In this document: piece after piece, positions 56,278-64,000 of the stretch
Layout of the letters: every line of letters begins with the position of its first letter
Numbering within the stretch: position 1 is the first letter of the stretch
NCBI RefSeq assembly: GCF_030929555.1
Contig: NZ_JAVFVT010000003.1
Coordinates: forward strand, 124,001 to 188,000
DNA: 64,000 nucleotides
From: Paenibacillus sp. LHD-117
GTDB lineage: Bacteria; Bacillota; Bacilli; Paenibacillales; Paenibacillaceae
Direction: 5' to 3'
Translations under genes and position numbers: made by a program
Notes under the pieces: model-generated
Database searches by the model: none
Seen by the model: the letters and a program-made list of their open reading frames with translations, nothing else
Told to the model about the DNA's origin: nothing

Positions 56278-56301
56278 TGGCGTCCCAGGAGGGATTCGAA
56301 C
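56278..56301 (-). other. tRNA 3'-end-like fragment
   Basis: The minus strand reads a T-loop TTCGAAT, CCCTC, an acceptor-like CTGGGAC, G and CCA. This has the layout of the last 24 nt of a tRNA gene, but the 5' T-stem half is absent. It may be an attachment-site remnant. Confidence 0.4.
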
Positions 56302-56305
56302 GTTA

Positions 56306-56352
56306 GGGACGAACTTCGTCCCCATCCATCATGCTGCATCCGATCAGATCCG
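56306..56352. repeat. second copy of the GGGACGAA hairpin element
   Basis: GGGACGAACTTCGTCCC plus the following CCATC and GATCAGATC sequence match the element at 39296-39350. Confidence 0.6.
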
Positions 56353-56383
56353 AAAGCAATCTGTCAAAACCCAGACAGAACAA

Positions 56384-56448
56384 GGCTCCACCAAACAACA
56401 AATTCAAACCACTTCAGTCGAAGTGGTTGTTTGTTGTTTGGTGGAGCC
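56384..56448. terminator. 65-nt long hairpin between convergent genes
   Basis: A 19-bp perfect outer stem (56384-56402 with 56430-56448) encloses a 9-bp inner stem (56407-56415 with 56420-56428) and AGTC loop. It probably terminates both flanking genes or is a palindromic mobile remnant. Confidence 0.7.
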
Positions 56449-56542
56449 CCAAAAGGGAGCGAACCCGGGTTCAGTCCGCGCAGACGGAGCGAATGCGGAA
56501 GAGCGGGCATCTCATTCTTCCACAGCTCCTTAGCGAAGTGTT

Positions 56543-57715
56543 TTATGCCGGAACCGTTTGTTTATTTTGACGAATAGAGAAAGAAACGATGGCCGCTATA
56601 AGCCCTAATCCGATAGTAAGGCTTGCAACCCACGGATGATAAAACACGCTGGAAGCACTGCTCGCAGCCACCCCTCCCAAACCTGCTCCTGCTGCTAGCG
56701 CCAAATGAGTAATGGAAGTATTCAAACTAAGTACAAGACTAGATGATTGAGGCGCTTCTTGAATGAAGTAAGTTTGAAGTGCTGGAGCGACCACAAACAT
56801 GGAAAAGACCCAAACGGCTAATATCGCTAATCCGGCTATCTGCAATGAGGTAACCATAGGAAGTATAGCAAGAGAAACTGCATGGACCGTAATGCATAAC
56901 AAAATGATTCGTTTTGTCCCCCACTTATCGGCTGCGAAACCGCCTAAACGCGATCCAATGACACCGAAAACCCCAAAGAGCAGCATTATCAATCCGATTG
57001 TGGTGGGGCGCAAGAGCAGGATGTCTTCCAGAAAAGGTGTCAAATACGTGTACATGATCGAGTTACCCGTGTCTCTAAAGAAGGTAATGAACAAACCGGT
57101 GAGAATAACGGGACTAGCCAGCACGATGAGTTGGTTTTTGAATGGTACCGGAATATCGCCTTCAATCTTCGGAAGCAGGCGGATTATCCCCAAAAGAATC
57201 AGAATGCTTAAAAAGGCCAGAATGATAAAGATGAGATGCCAATTCATCCAATTGGTAATTGTAATACCGATAGGTACACCAAGCACAATCGCGCAGCTAA
57301 ATCCGAGAATGATCGTGCCAATCGTACTGCCTATTTTCTCAGGAGGGACGAGTTTGGCAACGGTACTGAATGAAACGACGAGAAATACGCCTGCACTAAG
57401 CCCCAAAATGGCTCTGGAAACCATCAACATCGAATAGTCATTGCTGAAAGAAGAAAGTAGACAACCCGCGATAAAAAAAGACAATGCACATGACAATAGT
57501 TTTTTTCTCCCCATCCGTGAGGTCATCGAGATCACGATAGGCGTACCAATTGCTAATGCTAGCGAATATGCGGATATCAATTGACCGGCCATAGCGATCG
57601 AAACGTTCATTTCTTCAGCGATGACGTTGAGAATTCCGGCAACGACCAATTCGGCTGTAGCCGTAAGAAATACCCCTAACGTTAGAAGGTAAATAACCGT
57701 ACGATTCATTTTCAT
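56543..57715 (-). CDS. MFS efflux-type transporter
   Basis: 390 residues, 12 predicted membrane segments, DHA1-like. The loop motif SRMGRKKLL between helices 2 and 3 (the MFS motif A region) and AAGAGLGG near the C-terminus fit drug or sugar efflux carriers. ATG overlaps the esterase stop (ATGA), showing an operon. Likely exports a compound related to the esterase substrate under TetR control. Confidence 0.9.
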   Translation of the reverse strand: MKMNRTVIYLLTLGVFLTATAELVVAGILNVIAEEMNVSIAMAGQLISAYSLALAIGTPIVISMTSRMGRKKLLSCALSFFIAGCLLSSFSNDYSMLMVSRAILGLSAGVFLVVSFSTVAKLVPPEKIGSTIGTIILGFSCAIVLGVPIGITITNWMNWHLIFIILAFLSILILLGIIRLLPKIEGDIPVPFKNQLIVLASPVILTGLFITFFRDTGNSIMYTYLTPFLEDILLLRPTTIGLIMLLFGVFGVIGSRLGGFAADKWGTKRIILLCITVHAVSLAILPMVTSLQIAGLAILAVWVFSMFVVAPALQTYFIQEAPQSSSLVLSLNTSITHLALAAGAGLGGVAASSASSVFYHPWVASLTIGLGLIAAIVSFSIRQNKQTVPA

Positions 57716-58680
57716 ACTTCCTTTCCAATCGACTCTTCAGCAATAAACTCAGGATTTAATGCTCTTGATAAAGCCTGAACATATTCCTGTCTTGCCCGTA
57801 GACTGACCTTAGCTTGCGGAACGATATCTTCAAAGCCGTGGTAGCATCCAGGAAATATATGAAATTCGACGGGTACGCCTGCTTGTGCTAATCGGGTGAC
57901 ATATTCGATCGTTTCATCCCGGAACGGATCTAATTGTCCAACACAAGTATACGCGGGAGGAAGTCCAGCCAGGTTTGTCGCACGAGCCGGAGCGGCGTAA
58001 GGGGAGATCTCTTCAGAGGCATGTTCTCCCAAATATAAACTCCAACCCGTAATGTTGCGAGACCGATTCCAAGGCGCATCGCTGGAAGTAATTTCAAGAC
58101 TGGAAGGAGTTACATTACGGTCATCGATCATCGGGTATAACGGCATTTGAAAAGCGATTGCAGGTCCATTTCTATCGCGGGTCATTAAGGTGAGCGCGGC
58201 AGCCAAGCCACCGCCGGCACTGGCACCTGCTACTGCGACTCTTTCCAGATCAATGTTTAATTGTGTTGAAGCTGCAGTCATCCAGGATAAGCATGCATAA
58301 CAATCTTCGATCGCCGCCGGATAAGGGTGCTCAGGAGCTAATCGATAGGCGACCGCAACCACGACGCAATTGGCTTCCTTAACGAAAATTTCGCATAGAC
58401 CGTCATTCATGTCGGGATGTCCCATCATATAGCCTCCGCCGTGAATCCATAACACCGCCGGCAATGGCGTTTCAGACCTATGGGCAGGCTCATAAATTTT
58501 GATGAATAGCTCTTGGTCAGGACCAGCAATCAATCGGCTTGTAGTAATGACGTGTTGAGATTTCTCGATTTGCGGAATCGGAAAGTTACGAACCATTTCC
58601 AAATCATCAGGTAATTTCAAGTCAGGCATTAACGATAGAACCTCTCTCAACTCTGGCGCCACTCTTTTTACGAAATCCAT
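57712..58680 (-). CDS. alpha/beta hydrolase, HSL-type esterase
   Basis: 322 residues. Oxyanion motif HGGGYMMG at about residue 79, nucleophile Ser in GASAGGG at about residue 153, catalytic Asp/His region near the C-terminus (GQLDPFRDE, FPGCYHGFE). Cytoplasmic carboxylesterase of the hormone-sensitive-lipase family, first gene of an operon with the MFS gene. AGGAG precedes the ATG. Confidence 0.93.
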   Translation of the reverse strand: MDFVKRVAPELREVLSLMPDLKLPDDLEMVRNFPIPQIEKSQHVITTSRLIAGPDQELFIKIYEPAHRSETPLPAVLWIHGGGYMMGHPDMNDGLCEIFVKEANCVVVAVAYRLAPEHPYPAAIEDCYACLSWMTAASTQLNIDLERVAVAGASAGGGLAAALTLMTRDRNGPAIAFQMPLYPMIDDRNVTPSSLEITSSDAPWNRSRNITGWSLYLGEHASEEISPYAAPARATNLAGLPPAYTCVGQLDPFRDETIEYVTRLAQAGVPVEFHIFPGCYHGFEDIVPQAKVSLRARQEYVQALSRALNPEFIAEESIGKEV

Positions 58681-58722
58681 AGTAATTCTCCTCGTATTTT
58701 AGTATTTGAAGCTAAATTCAGT

Positions 58723-58825
58723 TATAATTTGACCAAATGGTAAGTTACAACTTGAATTAAAGGTAAGTTATAATTTGACACTTGTCAAGTTAAATGTTGA
58801 TTTAACTTTCCTATTCGTTAATTAA
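58723..58825. promoter_or_regulatory. TetR operator cluster between divergent genes
   Basis: GTTATAATTTGAC appears twice (near 58724 and 58768), with a variant GTTACAACTTGA between them and a perfect TTGACACTTGTCAA palindrome at 58775-58788. Their position between the esterase and TetR genes suggests the regulator binds here. Confidence 0.6.
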
Positions 58826-58880
58826 AATTTGACTTTTATAAAATTAATAACTAATATCAGTCTATAATGATCGGGACGGG

Positions 58881-59495
58881 ATGGTTGTTAAAATGGGCGA
58901 AATTCGTAATGCCGAACGTACACGCAGAGCTATTCTTGAAGCAGCTCGGGCGGAATTTTTTGAAAAAGGGTACTCCGGTGCGCGTATCGAAGCTATTGCC
59001 AACAGAGCTGGCGTGAAAAAACAACTGCTCTATCATTACTTCAAGGGGAAAGACGAGCTGTACGAAGAAGTTATGGCGCACTTGCTTGGAGAGTGGAATC
59101 CGGAATTCTTTATGATGCCTGCGAATCCCATACGCGTTGCGGAACATCGATTTAAGATAAATGCAGAGCAAATATTGGATTTCTTACGGTTTACCGTTTG
59201 GGAAGCGATCGATCCACGTCCTGGCTCTCTGATGGGGGAAGAGAAGAGAAGAAAAGTGCTTCAGTCTTACATTGACGACATGAAATCCAAACAAGAGATT
59301 GGGCTTGTCCCTGATGATCTGGATCCGGCTTTGCTGACTTTGGCGATATCCAGTTTAACGATCTATCCGCTCATATTCGGTGATGTGACGAGAATGATAA
59401 CGGGGAAACTTCCTACTGATCCGGAATTTCAAGCGGAATGGACAAGCTTTCTTCATACGATCAGCGAGCGAATTTTTAAATCTACTACGAAGTGA
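58881..59495 (+). CDS. TetR-family transcriptional regulator
   Basis: 204 residues. N-terminal HTH (ILEAARAEFFEKGYSGARIEAIANRAGVKKQLLYHYFKGKDELYEEV) and a C-terminal ligand domain. Start ATG 58881, or 58893, which has better spacing to the GGGATGG upstream. Divergent from esterase/MFS, which it most likely represses. Confidence 0.92.
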   Translation: MVVKMGEIRNAERTRRAILEAARAEFFEKGYSGARIEAIANRAGVKKQLLYHYFKGKDELYEEVMAHLLGEWNPEFFMMPANPIRVAEHRFKINAEQILDFLRFTVWEAIDPRPGSLMGEEKRRKVLQSYIDDMKSKQEIGLVPDDLDPALLTLAISSLTIYPLIFGDVTRMITGKLPTDPEFQAEWTSFLHTISERIFKSTTK

Positions 59496-59544
59496 TCGTA
59501 GGGTCCGATCCGTGCATAGTGTAGCTAGCTCGTCGAAATTTCCC

Positions 59545-59570
59545 CCGGAGCTTCGACTGGCGAAGCTCGG
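59545..59570. terminator. hairpin between convergent TetR and YheC/D genes
   Basis: CCGGAGCTTCG / CGAAGCTCGG with a one-base bulge, 5-nt loop. No long T-tract. Confidence 0.5.
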
Positions 59571-59644
59571 AGGATTCGGCCGCATTCGCCGAAGGAGACT
59601 CATTTCTCGTGGAATGCCTGCATCCCGCATCTGGTCAGAAACGC

Positions 59645-60697
59645 CTATGCTTGCAGCGCCAAATATCGGGCGTATTCCAGCGGGCGAACCAAAGACCGGT
59701 CCCCGATGGCCATATTATAGGGGTAGGGAAGAGGGTTCACTTCAAAAATCCAAATTTCTCCTGCCTCATCGACGCCAAGATCAATACCGAGATCGCCCAT
59801 GTGATAGTCCGATTCATCGAAGAAGGCGCAAATACGCCGCCCCACCTTGATGATATCTGCTTCTATTTCCTCGCAGCTCTTCTTAGTAGATGAGAACAGA
59901 TGGGCGAAATCTCTCCGAAGCAGCATCTGGTATTGATTTAATTTGTTATAATCACCGGTTAATGCGGCGCGGGAGATCAGGAACGAAATGTCCCATTCCC
60001 CCACCCCGTTCTTCGTCATATTCAAGCGGATATCCGTAGGCAGGCCGTACCATTTCACTGTGGAAACCGTCCGCTGCACGATGTAGTTTTGCGTCAGCTT
60101 CAACTCCGCAATCCACATCTGAATGCAGGGATAGCTTGTAACGGATTCCGTATGTTCGAATCGGCTTACGAGCACTTGGCCACCTTCGTCGAGCTTCACC
60201 CTGATGATTCCTTTGCCGCTGCATCCATCCGTGGGCTTCATATACACATTTCGATGCAGCCTTAAGAAACGTTCCAAGTCAGGGTTTGGCCTGTTGCCCT
60301 CAAGAGCGCTGCAGGCATCCGGCAAGTGTCGGCTTAACATCTCGTCTCGCTTGAGAAATTCTTGTCCTTGCAGTTTATCGAATATAAAGCTGTTGAATAC
60401 CTTCCTGCCTACAGCTTGTTCCATTATGCGCACTGTCTCCAGGTCAACACGGCCATCCAGATAGATCACGTCCGGTATCGGATAGTCCCCTTCGATCCAA
60501 CGTATCGTTCCCCTTAATTCATCCTTCTCCGCCTTAAATCCCTTTAAGATCCCTTCTTCAAACCGAATGTCATTCGGGCCAAATCGAACAAAATCAACAT
60601 CGTTGTCGCCAAACCACAAGATCCTCATCTTTATCAAGTCATGCCTGGGATATAAAACGCATATTCCGATCAAGCCGAGCGAGCTGCGAGTCTGCAT
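59645..60697 (-). CDS. YheC/YheD-family spore-coat-associated protein
   Basis: 350 residues with an ATP-grasp-like fold: LHRNVYMKPTDGCSGKGIIRV near residue 150 and IWIFEVNPLPYPYNMAIGD near the C-terminus. The start at 60697 (MQTRSSLGLIGICVLYPR) gives the usual family N-terminus; the frame open to 60805 would overlap the upstream gene's end. A GGAGG ribosome site lies inside the end of that upstream gene, so the two genes are coupled. Family members in Bacillus are endospore-coat-associated; substrate unknown. Confidence 0.88.
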   Translation of the reverse strand: MQTRSSLGLIGICVLYPRHDLIKMRILWFGDNDVDFVRFGPNDIRFEEGILKGFKAEKDELRGTIRWIEGDYPIPDVIYLDGRVDLETVRIMEQAVGRKVFNSFIFDKLQGQEFLKRDEMLSRHLPDACSALEGNRPNPDLERFLRLHRNVYMKPTDGCSGKGIIRVKLDEGGQVLVSRFEHTESVTSYPCIQMWIAELKLTQNYIVQRTVSTVKWYGLPTDIRLNMTKNGVGEWDISFLISRAALTGDYNKLNQYQMLLRRDFAHLFSSTKKSCEEIEADIIKVGRRICAFFDESDYHMGDLGIDLGVDEAGEIWIFEVNPLPYPYNMAIGDRSLVRPLEYARYLALQA

Positions 60698-60705
60698 ATT
60701 CCTAA

Positions 60706-62109
60706 TCAGCCTCCGCAAAGCCTCAATGAGAAACTTCCTTTCAACGGCGATTGTATGAGTATTCCCGCGAATATATTCTGATTGCCAAGCCGCGTATCCG
60801 TCCATGCGGAAATGATCCGATCGGGCCCCATTCCCACCGGCGGCAGGAAGGAATTGCCGTTATAGTCGCCGATGAACATATTGCCGAATTCTCCGGTATT
60901 CGGGTTAAAGGATACGTCGGTAACGCGGATATTTTGGGGAAACGTAACCCCTCCGTCTACGGACTCCGCCACGAAAGTATCCATTTCCACCCCAGCGGGC
61001 GAAGCCAAGCGGTTCGAATAGTAGGTCACTTTGAACGCGCCGGAGGCAGGCGATACGGCAGGATAAGGAAAGAAATTTTGGGAAGCCTCCGGACTCAGGC
61101 TGTCAACCCGTACCGGAGCGGTCCACGTAGCGCCGTTGTCGGAGGAATGGGATGCGATAATATGGGCGTTTCCGGAGGAAAAGTCGCATACGGAGGCGTA
61201 TACTCTTCCGGCGAAGGGACCAAAGGAAATGTCCGTTGCGATGTAGGAGAACGTTGGCGTCCGGAATTGCCATCCCGCCACCCTTGAATTTAAGTTGTTC
61301 GGCGCGGCCGTGAAGTTCATTACCGTAACGGCCGGCCCGAAGGTTACGCCTCCATCGTCGGAGCGCCGTATGAAGAAGGTTGCCGCGCCGCCGGCGATGC
61401 TGCTGGTCCGGTCAATCCAACTGACATATACTTCTCCGAACGGTCCGACCGCAACGCAGGCGCCTTGCACAAACCGGGCTCCAGCTACAATACCGCTAAT
61501 CGGGAATGGAACCGCGCTCCAGGTCGCGCCTCCATCCAAAGAGCGTTGAAACAGCATTTGAGATCCGAAGGGAGTAAATTGGACGTAAGCGACATAACAG
61601 TTGCCTTGAAACGGGCTGGTGGTGCAGACGTCGACTGCCGAAAAATTTTTGTCGTTAAACTCGTTCAAATTCCCCTGATTCACAAATACGGGACCCGTGA
61701 AAGTCGCCCCGTTGTCCGTTGAACGGTACGCGATGATCGAACCGTTGCTGCCGCCGAAATCCCGGTCGAATGAAATTCCTGTAACAAGGAAGAAATTTGT
61801 GCACCCCCAGTTGACAATCCCGTCGCCTCCGGCATCGAAACCGACAGGCAGAGGCAGCACCATGTTGGACCAGGTTGCTCCGCCGTCTGTCGACCGATAC
61901 AAACCGATGGCGGAATCTCCGTTCCGATAGTCGTTGGCCGTACAACAAATCACGCTCGTATTCAATAGATTGGCGGCAATGCTTGGTTCATTTTGCGGTG
62001 CGGGATTGGTGGTTACCGGAACGTCCGTGGTATCGGTTGACAGTAATGCGGACAGGCTGGGACTTCCTTCGAACACTGGCGGGATACTCAGTCTAGGATT
62101 AGCTTCCAT
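60706..62109 (-). CDS. Asp-box (BNR) repeat protein, sialidase-like fold
   Basis: 467 residues; start ATG 62109 has GGAG 9 nt upstream. Six Asp-box motifs (S-x-D-x-G-x-T-W/F: STDGGATW, STDNGATF, SLDGGATW, SDDGGVTF, SSDNGATW, SVDGGVTF) predict a six-bladed propeller. There is no signal peptide, and the canonical sialidase Arg triad and Tyr/Glu were not identified. Eight bp upstream of a spore-coat gene, it may be a coat-surface protein rather than a true sialidase. Confidence 0.8.
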   Translation of the reverse strand: MEANPRLSIPPVFEGSPSLSALLSTDTTDVPVTTNPAPQNEPSIAANLLNTSVICCTANDYRNGDSAIGLYRSTDGGATWSNMVLPLPVGFDAGGDGIVNWGCTNFFLVTGISFDRDFGGSNGSIIAYRSTDNGATFTGPVFVNQGNLNEFNDKNFSAVDVCTTSPFQGNCYVAYVQFTPFGSQMLFQRSLDGGATWSAVPFPISGIVAGARFVQGACVAVGPFGEVYVSWIDRTSSIAGGAATFFIRRSDDGGVTFGPAVTVMNFTAAPNNLNSRVAGWQFRTPTFSYIATDISFGPFAGRVYASVCDFSSGNAHIIASHSSDNGATWTAPVRVDSLSPEASQNFFPYPAVSPASGAFKVTYYSNRLASPAGVEMDTFVAESVDGGVTFPQNIRVTDVSFNPNTGEFGNMFIGDYNGNSFLPPVGMGPDRIISAWTDTRLGNQNIFAGILIQSPLKGSFSLRLCGG

Positions 62110-62249
62110 GTGAACACGCTCCATCATCTTAGAAGTTTATAGCAAGCTATATACACTATGAAATGCAAATGAGCGGCGACTTGGACAAATGTACAAACTG
62201 ATGGATTTAGGCAAACAAATATCCCGTCCACCGCCCCTCTTTCTTATGC

Positions 62250-62447
62250 TCAATTGTGTTGATATGAAGTTGTAAATGTATGGCCGGCCTGTTCAAGGAC
62301 CGCTTTCGCTTGGGATAACAGCTCTTCTTTAACATGTCCGGTTACTTTCAAGCCTTTCCATCCATGTTCAACGTTACGAGTTATTGAAAACCATGTGCTA
62401 TTTAAAGCCCAGTTTGGAATAGTTTCATTGGCATTTAACTTGAGACA
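62250..62447 (-). pseudogene. decayed ACT-domain protein
   Basis: An open frame with no start codon reads LKLNANETIPNWALNSTWFS, then ITRNVEHGWKGLKVTGHV, then LLSQAKAVLEQAGHTF and stop. The first block and the last block match the two ends of a ~130-residue ACT-domain protein, but most of the middle is missing. An internal deletion and 5' loss make it non-functional. Confidence 0.6.
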
Positions 62448-63019
62448 CTAGCGTTGCATTAAATCGTGACGATCTTTATGTCTGAAAATTCAGACTAGCA
62501 AATCCAAATGGACGGACGCCTCATAAAGGCAGCTCTTTCCACTTGGATGAATTATGTAAATTTGTTCGTAATTATCTGAAAGGGTTGGAAGTTAGACGGT
62601 CATTTCTCTTCGAGGAACAGCTTTAGTACGCAGATGTCGTTAACTTTTTCGTGAATTTATCTTGCCGGGTTTCAGACACCCGATCTGTGAACGTTCTCGT
62701 ACATATTTGCGCTATCCATTTCCAAACGATGAAAATAGCGTATGCTTGTCCATCCTTTTCGATGGATTATGGACAGGGCTACCTACCATATCTATTGTAA
62801 AGGATTTTTTTGTGCTCGCCTCGATGAAGACCCGTTACATGAGAATATGAATGTAGTGCTCGCGCGAGGAATAGATACGCAAGGAAGGGCTAGCAGTGTG
62901 AATTATTTCGAGAATTGTCGGCAGATCAGCGGCAAGGATGTCGACCAGAGAGCCAGCTTGCTCAAGACTTCGGGATTCGTTGCCGTTAACATGCCGCGTA
63001 TTTTCATCATAATAAGATC
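62448..63019. other. long non-coding-looking gap
   Basis: Several short overlapping frames occur but none has a ribosome site and family pattern together. I see no tRNA, rRNA or repeat. Probably decayed sequence continuing from the ACT-domain remnant. Confidence 0.4.
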
Positions 63020-63063
63020 GTACATTAGCCCTCGCCTTCACGTATAGGTGGGGGCTATTGTAC
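63020..63063. terminator. 18-bp imperfect hairpin
   Basis: GTACATTAGCCC arm pairs with GGGGGCTATTGTAC (one mismatch, two wobble pairs), 8-nt loop. No clear gene ends here, so it may mark a lost one. Confidence 0.5.
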
Positions 63064-63151
63064 GCTTACATTTTGACGGACCGTTAAACATTAGCGGACT
63101 TTGCATAGGAATATAATTCCTTCAGTATAATATCCTTCGGAGGTGTTTACT

Positions 63152-63238
63152 GTGAAATGTCAATATTGCGAAAATCTAAAGCAAATTAAGGGAAGAAACC
63201 ACAGATGCTACGTTTGCGGAATTATAAAGCCCCGATAA
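63152..63238 (+). CDS. 28-residue zinc-ribbon microprotein
   Basis: GTG start with GGAGGTG 7 nt upstream encodes MKCQYCENLKQIKGRNHRCY plus eight more residues (VCGIIKPR). Two Cys pairs (CQYC and CYVC) separated by 12 residues form a minimal zinc-ribbon knuckle pair. It is followed at once by a terminator that overlaps its last codons. Looks like a real, independently transcribed microgene; function unknown. Confidence 0.65.
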   Translation: MKCQYCENLKQIKGRNHRCYVCGIIKPR

Positions 63239-63250
63239 GGGGCTTTTATT
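63226..63250 (+). terminator. terminator overlapping the microprotein 3' end
   Basis: AAAGCCCC / GGGGCTTT 8-bp perfect stem; the loop GATAA contains the TAA stop codon. Followed by TATT. Confidence 0.75.
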
Positions 63251-63445
63251 ATGTGTTAAGACCTTAAGCTTAGAGTATGAGAAAGCCCCCACCCAGAGGT
63301 TCGAAGGCTTAACGTATATTTTCATAAAATGTTGGCGAGACCCCATCCATGAATAAAATAACGAAAAACTGACGATCTTGCTTATATATGATTTAACATC
63401 ATGTGGAAATTGATAGTTGGTATAAACAATGAAGGGGGCTACATC

Positions 63446-64000
63446 ATGCCAGATTGGTTACTAATTTCGTTACGGACTTTGTTAGCGATTGTCGTTCTTT
63501 TTATCATGACGAAGTTATTGGGAAAGAGACAGATTTCCCAACTATCTTTTTTTGAGTACATAACCGGGATCACGATCGGCAGCATAGCAGCCTATATATC
63601 GTTGGATTTGGATGAAAACTGGTATTTAGGCATCGTTTCATTGATTGTATGGGTAGGCGTCTCCTTAGGAATCGAGTTTTTACAAATGAAGAGTAAATTA
63701 GTTAGAGATTTTGTCGATGGCAAATCAAGAGTGATCATTAAAGATGGGAAAATTCTGGAGGAAAACCTCAAGAAGGAACGACTTACCGCCGACGAGCTAT
63801 TGGAACAACTGCGCAAAAAAAACGTATTCCAAGCGGCGAATGTAGAATTTGCGGTTATGGAACCGAGTGGAGATATCAACATCCTGCTAATGAAAGAGAA
63901 TCAACCCCTAACGCCAAAACATCTTGGTATCAAGGTGGGGCTCGAAAAGGAACCGCAGACTGTCGTTATGGATGGAAATATTATGGATGAACCACTGGCA
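63446..64000 (+). CDS. DUF421/YetF-family membrane protein (3' end outside window)
   Basis: 185 codons visible, frame open at the window end. Three hydrophobic segments (LLISLRTLLAIVVLFIM, YITGITIGSIAAYIS, LGIVSLIVWVGVSLGI) are followed by the soluble alpha/beta domain with the conserved LLGKRQISQLSFFEYI and DGKILEENLKKERLT blocks. AAGGGGG lies before the ATG. Membrane protein; members occur in many Bacillales, some linked to spores. Confidence 0.93.
   Translation, partial: MPDWLLISLRTLLAIVVLFIMTKLLGKRQISQLSFFEYITGITIGSIAAYISLDLDENWYLGIVSLIVWVGVSLGIEFLQMKSKLVRDFVDGKSRVIIKDGKILEENLKKERLTADELLEQLRKKNVFQAANVEFAVMEPSGDINILLMKENQPLTPKHLGIKVGLEKEPQTVVMDGNIMDEPLA

Noticed and set aside
56278..56301. 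functional tRNA gene
   Set aside because: Only the 3' end is present; D arm, anticodon arm and 5' acceptor strand are missing.
62742..63047. 101-residue plus-strand frame
   Set aside because: No ribosome site, no recognisable family, runs into the hairpin at 63020; treated as non-coding.
63152..63238. toxin-antitoxin type I peptide
   Set aside because: The peptide is Cys-rich and hydrophilic, not a hydrophobic membrane toxin, and no antisense RNA promoter was evident.
63246..63445. riboswitch before the DUF421 gene
   Set aside because: A few short complementary runs occur (AAGCC...GGCTT) but no known riboswitch core could be recognised.

Overview
The window reads as a chromosomal segment of a Gram-positive, spore-forming, plant-polymer-degrading bacterium of the Paenibacillaceae (Paenibacillus-like). 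The evidence is several LplB/LplC-type sugar permease pairs with YesM/YesN two-component systems, large secreted glycosidases, a SleB-type cell-wall hydrolase, a YheC/YheD spore-coat protein, strong GGAGG ribosome sites, frequent TTG/GTG starts and sigma-A type promoters. No database search was run; family names rest on motifs seen in the translations.

Layout. (1) 1-12,826: a glycan module made of a 5'-truncated GH2 beta-mannosidase, a divergent permease pair (minus strand), then YesN/YesM, a lipoprotein sugar-binding protein and a secreted clan GH-D glycosidase with a discoidin domain. (2) 12,827-17,760: an AT-rich accessory island holding small hypothetical genes, an ECF sigma factor fused to a degenerate metallopeptidase-like domain, a SleB hydrolase, two decayed genes and at least five copies of an interspersed box-hairpin-box repeat. 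(3) 17,784-39,314: a large LacI-governed locus. A CBM35-GH-D enzyme and the LacI regulator precede a long operon: lipoprotein SBP, giant SBP, permease pair 1, NHL-propeller protein, YIP1-like protein, DUF5696-like protein, permease pair 2, an intracellular GH-D enzyme and a GH36 alpha-galactosidase. Three promoters (-35/-10 spacing 17 in each) carry a shared operator-like motif, and two leaders share a cre-like site plus a strong Shine-Dalgarno in front of a start-stop ATG-TAG. (4) 39,351-42,117: AraC regulator/SDR, MarR/shortened DoxX-like pair. (5) 42,230-56,233: a second glycan locus of permease pair, SBP, YesM/YesN, a secreted 1488-residue protein of unknown activity and an FAD-dependent oxidoreductase; the two presumptive target promoters share a 31-nt element (28/31 identical). 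(6) 56,234-64,000: hairpin/tRNA-remnant junction, MFS/esterase/TetR efflux-type cluster, YheC/D and an Asp-box protein, a degraded ACT-domain gene, a 28-residue zinc-ribbon microprotein and a DUF421 membrane protein running off the end.

How the parts fit: each glycan locus has its own uptake (SBP plus two permeases), its own sensor or regulator and its own hydrolases. No ABC ATPase is present, so all four permease pairs presumably use a shared MsmX-type ATPase encoded elsewhere. The best candidate for an undescribed system is the locus at 22,259-39,279, where two binding proteins and two permease pairs flank an NHL/YIP1/DUF5696 membrane-surface module under one LacI-type operator set and an unusual start-stop leader.
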